From: Ciona savignyi
Taxonomy: Eukaryota > Chordata > Ascidiacea > Phlebobranchia > Cionidae
Direction of reading: 5' to 3'
Assembly (NCBI GenBank): GCA_000149265.1
Contig: CH001964.1
Span: 669,349 to 733,348 of the forward strand
Length of the DNA stretch: 64,000 bases
Shown here: in pieces, positions 45,401-57,400 of the stretch
Position numbering within the stretch: position 1 is the first letter of the stretch
How the letters are laid out: the number at the start of each line of letters is the position of its first letter
Translations under genes and position numbers: made by a program
The notes under the pieces: generated by a model
What the model saw: the letters and a program-made list of their open reading frames with translations, nothing else
Database searches by the model: none
What the model was told of the DNA's origin: nothing

Positions 45401-48400
45401 AGTTAAAGCCAGGCATCACGTAGTTAAAACCAGGCGTCAGCATACTTAAAGCCAGGCGTCTTAGCACAGTTAAAGCCAGGCGTCAACATAGTTAAAGCCA
45501 GGCGTCAGCATAGTTAAAGCCAGGCGTCAACATAGTTACAGCCAGGCGGCTTAGCATAGTTAAAGCTAGGCGTCTTAGCATAGTTAAAGCCATGCGCCTA
45601 AGCATAGTTAAAGCCATGCGCCTAAGCATAGTTAAAACCATGCGTCTTGGCATAGTTAAAGCCAGGCGTCAACATAGTTAGAGCCAGGCGTAAGCATAGT
45701 TAAAGCCAGGCGTCACGTAGTTAAAGCAAGGCGTCAGCATAGTTAAAGCCAGGCGTCTTAGCATAGTTAGTTAAAGCCAGGCGTCAACATAGTTAAAGCC
45801 AGGCGTCTTAGCATAGTTAAAGCCAGGCGTCAACATAGTTAAAGCCAGGCGTCTTAGCATAGTTAGAGCCATGTACTTAAAGCCAGACGTCAGCATAGAT
45901 AAAGCCAGGCGTCTTAGCATAGTTAAAGCCAGGCGTCTTAGCATAGTTAAAGCCAGACGTCAGCATAGATAAAGCCAGGCGTCTTAGCATAGTTAAAGCC
46001 AGACGTCAGCATAGTTAAAGCCAGACGTCAGCATAGTTAAAGCCAGGCGTCAACATAGTTAAAGCCAGGCGTCAGCATAGTTAAAGCCAGGCGTCAACAT
46101 AGTTAAAGCCAGGCGTCTTAGCATAGTTAGAGCCAGGCGTAAACATAGTTAAAGCCAGGCGTCAGCATAGTTAAAGCCAGGCGTCAACATAGTTAAAGCC
46201 AGTCGTCTTAGCATAGTTAGAGCCAGGCGTCACGTAGTTAAAGCCAGGCGTCAGCATAGTTAAAGCCAGGCGTCTTAGCATAGTTAAAGCCAGGCGTCTT
46301 AGCATAGTTAGAGCCAGGTGTCAGCATAGTTAAAGCCAGGCGTCTTAGCATAGTTAAAGCCATGCGCCTAAGCATAGTTAAAGCCATGCCCCTAAGCATA
46401 GTTAAAGCCATGCGTCTTGGCATAGTTAAAGCCAGGCGTCAACATAGTTAAAGCCAGTGGTCTTAGCATAGTTAAAGCCAGGCATCTTAGCATAGTTAAA
46501 GCCAGGCGTCAACATAGTTAAAGCCAGGCATCTTAGCATAGTTAAAGCCAGGCGTCAACATAGTTAAAGCCAGGCGTCAGCATAGTTAAAGCCAGGCGTC
46601 TTAGCATAGTTAAAGCCATGCGCCTAAGCATAGTTAAAGCCAGACGTCAGCATAGTTAAAGCCAGGCGTCAACATAGTTAAAGCCAGGCGTCAGCATAGT
46701 TAAAGCCAGGCGTCAACATAGTTAAAGCCAGGCGTCTTAGCATAGTTAGAGCCAGGCGTATGCATAGTTGAAGCCAGGCGTCACGTAGTTAAAGCCAGAC
46801 GTCAGCATAGTTATAGCCAAGAGTCAACATAGTTAAAGCCATGCGTCACGTACTTAAAGCCAGACGTCAGCATAGATAAAGCCAGGCGTCTTAGCATAGT
46901 TAAAGCCAAGCGTCTTAGCATAGTTAAAGCCAGACGTCAGCATAGATAAAGCCAGGCGTCTTAGCATAGTTAAAGCCAGACGACAGCATAGATAAAGCCA
47001 GGCGTCTTAGCATAGTTAAAGCCAGACGTCAGCATAGTTAAAGCCAGACGTCAGCATAGTTAAAGCCAGGCGTCAACATAGTTAAAGCCAGGCGTCAGCA
47101 TAGTTAAAGCCAGGCGTCAACATAGTTAAAGCCAGGCGTCTTAGCTTAGTTAGAGCCAGGCGTAAGCATAGTTAAAGCCAGGCGTCACGTAGTTAAAGCC
47201 AGGCGTCAGCATAGTTAATGCCAGGCGTCAACATAGTTAAAGCCAGGCGTCAGCATAGTTAAAGCCAGGCGTCAGCATAGTTAAAGCCAGGCGTCTTAGC
47301 ATAATTAAAGCCAGGCGTCTTAGCATAGTTAAAGCCAGGCGCCAACATAGTTAAAGCCAGGCGTCTTAGCATAATTAAAGCCAGGCGTCTTAGCATAGTT
47401 AAAGCCAGGCGTCAACATAGTTAAAGCCAGGCGTCAGCATAGTTAAAGCCAGGCGTCAACATAGTTAAAGCCAGGTGTCTTAACATAGTTAGAGCCAGGC
47501 GTCTTAACATAGTTAGAGCCAGGCGTAAGCATAGTTAAAGCCATGCGCCTAAGCATAGTTAAAGCCATGCGCCTAAGCATGGTTAAAGCCATGCGTCTTG
47601 GCATAGTTAAAGCCATGCGTCTTGGCATAGTTAAAGCCAGGCGTCAACATAGTTAAAGCCAGGCGTCTTAGCATAGTTAAAGCCAGGCGTCTTAGCATAG
47701 TTAAAGCCAGGCGTCAACATAGTTAAAGCCAGGCGTCAGCATAGTTAAAGCCAGGCGTCTTAGCATAGTTAGAGCCATGCGCCTAAGCATAGTTAAAGCC
47801 AGACGTCAGCATAGTTAAAGCCAGGCGTCAACATAGTTAAAGCCAGGCGTCTTAGCATAGTTAGAGCCAGGCGTAAGCATAGTTAAAGCCAGGCGTCACG
47901 TAGTTAAAGCCAGGCGTCAGCATAGTTAAAGCCAGGCGTCAACATAGTTAAAGCTAGGCATAGTTAAAGCCAGGCGTCTTAGCATAGTTAAAGCCATGCG
48001 CCTAAGCATAGTTAAAGCCATGCGCCTAAGCATAGTTAAAGCCATGCGTCTTGGCAGAGTTAAAGCCAGGCGTCAACATAGTTAAAGCCAGGCGTCTTAG
48101 CATAGTTAAAGCCAGGCGTCTTAGCATAGTTAAAGCCAGGCGTCAACATAGTTAAAGCCAGGCGTCAGCATAGTTAAAGACAGGCGTCTTAGCATAGTTA
48201 AAGCCATGCGCCTAAGCATAGTTAAAGCCAGACGTCAGCATAGTTAAAGCCAGGCGTCAACATAGTTAAAGCCAGGCGTCTTAGCATAGTTAAAGCCAGG
48301 CGTCAACATAGTTAAAGCCAGGCGTCAGCATAGTTAAAGCCAGGCGTCTTAGCATAATTAAAGCCAGGCGTCTTAGCATAGTTAAAGCCAGGCGTCTTAA

Positions 48401-51400
48401 CATAGTTAGAGCCAGGCGTAAGCATAGTTAAAGCCAGGCGTCTTAGCATAGTTAAAGCCATGCGCCTAAGCATAGTTAAAGCCATGCGCCTAAGCATAGT
48501 TAAAGCCATGCGTCTTGGCATAGTTAAAGCCAGGCGTCAACATAGTTAAAGCCAGGCGTCAGCATAGTTAAAGCCAGGCGTCTTAGCATAGTTAAAGCCA
48601 TGCGCCTAAGCATAGTTAAAGCCAGACGTCAGCATAGTTAAAGCCAGGCGTCAGCATAGTTAAAGCCAGGCGTCTTAGCATAGTTAAAGCCATGCGCCTA
48701 AGCATAGTTAAAGCCAGACGTCTAAGCATAGTTAAAGCCAGGCGTCAACATAGTTAAAGCCAGGCGTCTTAGCATAGTTAAAGCCAGGCGTAAGCATAGT
48801 TGAAGCCAGGCGTCACGTAGTTAAAGCCAGACGTCACGTAGTTAAAGCCATGCGTCACGCAGTTAAAGCCAGGCGTCAGCACAGTTAAAGCCAGGCGTCA
48901 GCATAGTTAAAGCCATGCGTCACGTACTTAAAGCCAGGCGTCTTAGCATAGTTAAAGCCAGGCGTCTTAGCATAGTTAAAGCCAGACGTCAGCATATATG
49001 AAGCCAGACGTCAGCATAGTTAAAGCCAGGCGTCAACATAGTTAAATCCAGGCGTCAGCATAGTTAAAGCCAGGCGTCAACATAGTTAAAGCCAGGCGTC
49101 TTAGCATAGTTAGAGCCAGGCGTAAGCATAGTTAAAGCCAGGCGTCACGTAGTTAAAGCCAGGCGTCAGCATAGTTAAAGCCAGGCGTCTTAGCATAGTT
49201 AAAGCCATGCGCCTAAGCATAGTTAAAGCCATGCGCCTAAGCATAGTTAAAGCCATGCGTCTTGGCATAGTTAAAGCCAGGCGTCAACATAGTTAAAGCC
49301 AGGCGTCTTAGCATAGTTAAAGCCAGGCGTCTTAGCATAGTTAAAGCCAGGCGTCAACATAGTTAAAGCCATGCGTCAGCATAGTTAAAGCCAGGCGTCT
49401 TAGCATAGTTAAAGCCAGGCGTCTTAGCATAGTTAAAGCCATGCGCCTAAGCATAGTTAAAGCCATGCGTCTTGGCATAGTTAAAGCCAGGCGTCAACAT
49501 AGTTAAAGCCAGGCGATACGTAGTTAAAGCCAGGCGTCAGCACTGTTAAAGCCAGGCGTCTTAGCATAGTTAAAGCCAGGTGTCTTAGCATTGGTAAAGC
49601 CAATCCCCACACAAATACATACGTCGGTCCGACAGTGTGGATGATTCTCTTAAACTTAAGATTCCCTGCCCCAGTGGTCATCGCCATACCAGGTAATAAC
49701 CCTCCATTCTGTGACTTGTACTTTGTCATTTCATCTTGAATTGACTTTCCTCCTAAAAATTGGAAAAGACAATTTATAATCCTATCTTTATGATTTATGA
49801 CCAAGGTTTTTTAACCACAACTGGAATTTCTTTTTGGGTTTTCCTTATCTTTAAAAGCCAAATTCTCTTTAGTATTTTTAGTATTTTTGCTCTTTCAAAG
49901 CTCTAACTTAGTGTATGGTCAATTAACTTGGAGGGTTAGTGCTTCGCCTTTCAGCCGAAGAGTTTCGAGTTAGAAACTGGTCTGTAGCTTTTTCATTTTG
50001 TTCTTCGGCAATACACTTTAGTTTAAGCAGGTTTCTTACAGCCTTAGTGGATTGTTTTTAACCTTATCACTTCCCACCTTTCTTCAAAATCCTGCCAGAT
50101 ATTCCTGCATTTCTTAACTCAAGCTCTTCATTTGATTCATTGACTATGGCATCACAGTCCACCATTGTGATGTCACCTCTAAGCACTTTCACCATCACAT
50201 TAGAGCCTTGGAGTTGCAAAGTTTCTATGGTCCTCAACTGGAATGGATGGTTTGTGGTAATATGATAGGATAGAATATTCATGTTTATCCTATGAAAGCA
50301 TCGTTATTCTTATGAAAGGGTCGTTATTACACAGGCAATCAGTAGATTTACTCTTGTTTATGTAACAGAGCATTTTAACACATGTGACTATCAGATTACC
50401 TTGCACTCACTGTCTGGTTACCAAAGCTATTGTGCATTTTGTATGATTAAGATGTGTCTTAAATTTTGGTAGAAACCATACAACCCACTGGGTTTAGGCA
50501 ATATTTAATAAGTGGCTTGGCCAACATAGGTAGGCGGCTACCATCAACCATACTTAATCCAAGATTATCACAAAAAGATACATTAACCATATTCATGGTT
50601 ATCAAAAAATTGTACCATTAAGCAGACTTTATCCACAATTATCACGAAAAGCTACCATCAACTAGTATTTATCCATGGTTATCACAAAAAAGGACCATCA
50701 ACAAGTATTTATCCATGATTATCCAGAACCGATACAATACCGCGGTCGAGGGTTTACTCACTGTCCCGACATCTTGTTGTTTTTGGTCCCACACCGGCAG
50801 CGTGCACGAGTCAACCATGATCACGGATTTGTTTTCTCTCTCGGTTAGAGTGAGAAACGTTTTACTTTTCCCAGCGTCACGAAAATACGCAGGAACCCCG
50901 ACATTTGATATCTCATGCTTATCAATTTTAATCACTTTGTTGATTTCTGTAAGCCACGCTACAGCTGAAATGAGAATAAAAACAATAGTTGATCTTTTTA
51001 AATGATTTCTTAGAATAAACCTTTGCCAGTGGTGTGTGGTCTTGGTCAAGAAATGTGAGGTCATTACTTTTACTCAGTAAAAACTGGACCCATAACCATT
51101 AAAAAACATAAATCGAGCAAAAATAGATTTAAACAATTCTGATGCATGAAATCCAGCATAACATAGTAGTAAAGATTCCGACGCACCTCGCTTTACTTGT
51201 GAATCCGTTCCCTTAATTTCAATGCCTCCGGCGTTCCGGAGTTGCCACTTGACACGGGACATGGCGTCCGCACCACGCGATTTCAGCAAGCAATCCTTGA
51301 AGTATTCCTTGACAAACTTCGCGTGCATGTACTCCATTTTGACCAGTTCCACCCCCGGTGTGTTTTCTCGGATAAAAGCCCTGATTTTCCCACAGGCGGA

Positions 51401-54400
51401 AAGTATGGGGTTTGAGAGTCCGACGATTACTATTTCACCCCCTTGTTTCTGTGAAGATCTTGATTATTTTAGGCTACTTATGGTAGCGTAGGATATTCAT
51501 GTGTATTCCAATAAATGGAAAAATGCAAGGGGCGTTACCACATGGGCAATTTTACCTACCAAACCACTGCGTTTTTTTTAATCATTTATCAATTTTAAGT
51601 TGTCTATGCGTTGTAAGCTTGAGTTTGAGGCGCTTGTGCAATTTCTACTTATTCTTAAGTGAACGACTACCACTTTACAGGCTACTATAGAGCATTCTGT
51701 TAAGCAACATTGCATAAATATTGTTGATCCAGTTATTAGTGTATTCTGTTTTGTATCAGAAGGTTTTGCTGTATTACATTTAAAATAAATAGTTTAAACA
51801 AAGTTGTTAAGTAATCTTGGCCATTTTTAAATGCTAATCCATGTATTCTATTTGAATAATACACGATTATACTTATATAAATTGATCTCGTTGTTAGACT
51901 ATAATAATAAGATAGTCAAAGGAATAATAAGATAGTTAGACCACCTAAGATTACCCATGGCCACAGTCTATTTCTAAAGCACTAAAGATAGCATAAAACC
52001 TTTCTTTATGTTTTATCTAATTAATAAGAAAATAATTTATCACATAGAAAATTCTCAAATTAATCTCACGTTTATGATGACGCGCATACTCCTAGTCGAG
52101 GTTAGTCTCTGAACCAATCGCTTCCACTCCGCTAACTGCGATATACGATGGATATCTTTGCACGGTATCTTTTCAAGAGTCACAAGCTTTAATAACTCTG
52201 TGGTGGCGTTGGTGAAATGTTCTTGTTCCAAGAACATGACTGTTATCTCGTTGTTTGAATTTACTTGGATGGATGCTGTTAAACAGGGGTAGGCCGATAC
52301 ATAAAGGATAGTATGATGACATTGAATTTGTTATTTATTGTGGCAGACAACAAAAACGTGGTTGGAGTGCCCCATATTAGTCAAATAGTTGTTGGATTAA
52401 CTGTAGTTGCTAGCGATTTAATTTTATTCTTGTGCGAGGCACTTGACTAAGTATAATGGATAAATGCCTTGAATCAAAACAGCCTAAATCATGTATACCA
52501 CACTAAAATAACTCCAGTAATAAAAGTTGGGAATGAGATAATATAGAGATATTTAAACAAATAATAATAAATAAACACATAACAATAAATAAACACATAA
52601 TAATAAATAAACACATAATAATAAATAAACAGATAAAAAGAATAAAACACATAATAATAAATAAACACAAAATAATAATTAATAAATACCTTTCACATTA
52701 CGCTGTGTGAATTCTTCCTGGATGATTTCTCTGAGGCTAACAGCATATCTTTGCGGCTTTCTAGAGTCACATTCGTTCAAACTTTGAGCAATAAACTTAA
52801 CTGTTCGGTCATCTAACCCGCACAGTTTCGTGCTCTCTAAATTCTGTTAAATAGTATGTTAGATTTATGTTTCGGTCCTTTATTACATTAAAGAAGAAAG
52901 GCACAGCTATTTGAAAAAAAGAAAGCAGGGTTAAAAGGAAAACCTAGAGCAGTTAAAACAAAACAGTAAATACCCACGGTTAAATAGGTAAAAATGTGGC
53001 GAGAATATTACAGAAAAAAGTATAATACAGTTCTTTTAAAAATGCAAGTACACCCTTTAATTGTGGGAATTGCAAATTTCCCTATCTTAGTTTTCCCATG
53101 GATGAGAAAACAAAGAGGATTAACACACGGGCAATCGTTTGATCACCTCGCGCCCAACGTCGGGTTACCGGAGCTATCTCAGTGTGTTGTATATGATTCA
53201 CACGTTGCATTAATTTGGTGAGGCAGAAATTTAAGGAAAGCTTACATTGGATAAGCATAGTCCAACAGGTTACCTTAAAAAATTATTGTCGTATTTCAGT
53301 CGTAGTGTATCATATACAAAAAAACTGGTTGCTACCTATACGTTTGTGTCTTTGATTAGGCATCTATCCTATCTGTATTAGGTAGGCACCCATTTTATAT
53401 CAATTAAATCTAACTTACCGTGACTAAGGTCAATATTTCATTCCTAACATCATCCACATCCATTTTATTTCCTTTCAGGTGTAAGCGGTTGTCTTGCCCC
53501 ATTACTTCAACTCTCTGTAGATACTTTTCTTGAAGGTCGGCTATTATTTTACAGTCGAAAAAAGCTCTGGAAATTTAATGTAAAGGTTTAAAAATGTTAT
53601 TAAAACACTTCGGAAATGTAATCATATATGCACTGACATTGATAAACTTTATCAATATGTGCCTTATTAATATGAAGTATCTTTTAACTTTGCACATTTT
53701 CACACAAATCAAACTTGATAAGCACACCACCTGTCCATCTGTGCCACATTTCCAAACTCCCTACCATACACATTTCCACACATATCAACCTAGATAAGCA
53801 CACCACAATTGCCTGAACCCAGCGAAATATGGGGTTCTACCAAATTAAAGAAACGTGTCAATCATATGCAACACACTGCAATAGCTCGGGTAACCCGACG
53901 TTGGCAGCGAGGTGATCTGACGATTGCCCGTGTGATAACCCACTTGGTTTTCCCATTCACAGGGATAAACATGAATATCCTATTCTATCCTATTTCCACA
54001 CAAATCAACCTTGATATGTACACCACCTGCCCATCTGTGCCACATTTCCAAACTCCAAATCATACACATTTCCGCACAACCGCAATACCAGTACCAACCT
54101 AAACTTCAGCTCTTGCAATGGAACAGATTCTTCAACGGCTTTCGATCTTGATTTGAAAAATTCCTGAGCGATAGATAGTTCATCTTTCAGTCCTGTTATA
54201 TCAACACAGCCAGACTTCCATCTACCAACATATGGTTACTTCGTTACTTATTTCACCTGACAGTGATTAAAAATATAATTATTTGAGTTTGGCTTAGGTT
54301 AGTGGCAGTATGTATATATGATGTAACCTAGTTGAATAATGGGTTCTACCAAATTTAGGAAATGTCTTAATTATACACAATCCACTGCAATAGCTCTAGT

Positions 54401-57400
54401 AACACAACGGTAGGGGCAAGGTGATCTGACGATTACCCGTGTCTTAATACCCCTTCCCTTTTTCCATTCATGGGGATAAACATAAATATCCTATCCTGCC
54501 GTACGATTGAGATATTTCTACCCCCAATAAGTTCAGACAATATTAGATAAGTACTTTCTCCAAGGACTAATTGGCTGAATTCAATCTATGTCCGGCAGAT
54601 CAGTTTGGTGGATTAGTGCATTGACTTTCGCTAGCTAGAAACTGGTTACTAGCTAGTCGGTTTTGTCCTTGGACAAGGCACTTAATAAACATTGCCTGAA
54701 CCCAGTGTATTAATGGGTTCCACTAAATTACATCAACAATTAAATCTTATACAACACACTGCATTATCTCAAACCCAACAGAGGGTGCGTGTCCATCATA
54801 CGCAACACAATGCAATAGCTCCGGTAACCTGGCGGTGGGCGCGAGATAATCTGACGATTTCCCACGTGTTAACCTCCTTGGTTTTCCCATTCACGGGTAT
54901 AAACATGAATATCCTATCCTATCCTAAAAACCTTAAAACCAACACTTTTCGTTGGTAAAAACCAACACTTTCCGTCTATACCAGAGAAAACAGAGATATC
55001 TTTACCTGACCAAAACATCAACTTGATCATCCATAGTAATAACGTGAGAATTCCCGTCCTCCCATGAGTTTGAGAAACGGATTCCTTTCAAGATTTTGTT
55101 GTCCACGCGTGTGGTACGCGTTACAATGGTTTTAAGAAAGTTGCCGTATCGTCTACCGCATTCCGACTCAAATTTTGATTGCTCGACGTATTTCTCATTG
55201 GGTGTCTGGAAAGTTTAGGTTGATTTGTAGAAATGTGTATGGTTAAGACTATGGAAATAAAGCACAAATGGACAGGTGGTGTGCTTAATAAGGTTGGTTT
55301 GTGTGAAAATGTGTATGGTAGGGACTTTGGAAATGTGGCACAGATGGACATGTGGTGTGCTTATCAAGGTTGATTTGTGTGGAAATTTGTATGGTAGGGA
55401 CTTTTGAAATGTGGCAAATATGAACAGGTAGTGTGCTTATCAAGGCTAATATGTTTGGAAATATGTATGGTAAGGATTTTGAGAATGTAGCACAGGTGGA
55501 AAGGTGGTGTGCTTATCAAGGTTGATATGTGTGGAAATAAGTATGGTAGGGATTTTGGGAATGTGGCACAGGTGGACAGGTGGTGTGCTTAGCTTTAAAT
55601 TATTTAAACACGATATAATAAGCAAGAGGAAATAAACAAGATCAGAGCTTTGGAAGATTGCAAATATAGTGAAAATGATATAAAAAGCTATACCTGTAAA
55701 GGCTGTACCATAATAGAAACAACAGAATTTGCGTCTCTAGGTGCAGGGATCCTAACATGAGCTACATCATCAAATATCTTCTCGAATTGAGCTTGAATCT
55801 TAGAAGACTTTCTTATCAATTCCACCTTTTCCAAATTTTCTTTTTTTACGATGATTTTGTAGGATATGACGGATCTACCTTGGGCAGCAGGTTCTGTGTA
55901 ATTAAAGGGTGCTGAAACCACACCATACTTTTTAGCGGTTTTGGCTATTGTCCAGTAGTGTGCATGTTTAAAGCCGGCTACTAGCAAGTCAGACATTTAA
56001 GCCTGGATCTTTACACACATGTTTTTTACACACAATGAAATGATAAACCAACTATTCTTTAGCTTACAAGCATGTATTTGCAAAATCTCCGATAACTCAA
56101 CAGTAGGCCTATCAATATATTGCCCATGTGAAAAATCTCCAATGTTTTCCAATTACCTAAAATAAAAAAAATGAATATTCTATCCTTAACTATTTTGACA
56201 GATCAGAATCTCTTAACATTTTCCCATTTGGAGAACAAGTATGAATAGTTGATGCTAAATTCCAATACTGGTATTCGATGCGTTACCACTGATTAGCCGG
56301 GTGAATTGGTTCAGTTTTGATAGGATATTCATGTATCCCAGTAAATGGGAAAACTCAATAAATAACTGCAATTTACCAAGAGGATAACACATTAATATCA
56401 TATTCAATTAAAACCGCACTTATTCACCAAGCTAATCGGTGGTAATCAGATGATTTCCGGCGTTTTATCAATAACATGGATAAAACATGAATATATCCTA
56501 TTACAACCACCACAAAAAGTGCAATAAATTTTCATGCCAAAAGCTCTGATAGCCAATAAATAACTGCACAGTCTACCATTTCTTCTTCTAGCATAGTTTC
56601 CTGGTTGGTCTCGGTACATGACTGCTTGTTGTCTATATTGGTTGTCTTGGGGTGCATTAAAATTGGTGCGTACATGATCTATCTTCTGCAGTAGCTCCCT
56701 TGCTGTTAAACGGTAAGGTAAATTTTTATTCTCCACTTGGGAGAATTATTCTCTACCAGGGACTGTTATCACACAAGCAATCACAGTATTGGTCGCTTTT
56801 ACGCACACTTTTCTTCAGGACTTTGTACTACTAGGTCTTGATTAATTTTATTTTCGTTTGCACTTTATTGTTTTTTCACTTAATTTTGGTGGCCGCATCC
56901 ACTATGTTTATGTAATCAAACACTTTTTGTAATGATGTGTTTTCACAACTGTTAATTTTGTCATCTTTTGCTGTTCCTTTGCGGTGATTTGATTCGTTTG
57001 CCAATTTTTTATACTGGGACTAAAAATGAATAAACTAAACCAATATCGTCGATTACCGCCCACTGTGCATCTATAGAAGCTGCTGTGTCATAGGCCTTAT
57101 ACAACTAAATTTTGATTGTTAAAGTCAAACTAATAAACCAATAGATTTAAACTATTAAATCAATAGATTCAGCAAATACTTCATTAGTTTATATTCCAGA
57201 ATTATTTTCTAGCGGTAATTAATAATTTAGAATATAGAATTTCGAACCACTTCGAAATATACTTGAAGTGTAAAAAAACATTTCTATGCTAAACTGATTG
57301 AAAAAATAACAGCTTATTGCATATATTTTTATTTAGGTTTGACAAAACAATTCAGAATCTTGATTAACTTTTTAGTTTACATTATTATAAAAACAAATAC

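Noticed and set aside
46238-48521. Minus-strand frames rich in Met-Ala-Leu-Thr and Asn-Tyr-Ala-Lys
   Set aside because: Products of the 19-24-bp minisatellite.
44800-49605. Possible CRISPR-like array
   Set aside because: Units are directly adjacent with no unique spacers, in a eukaryotic intron.
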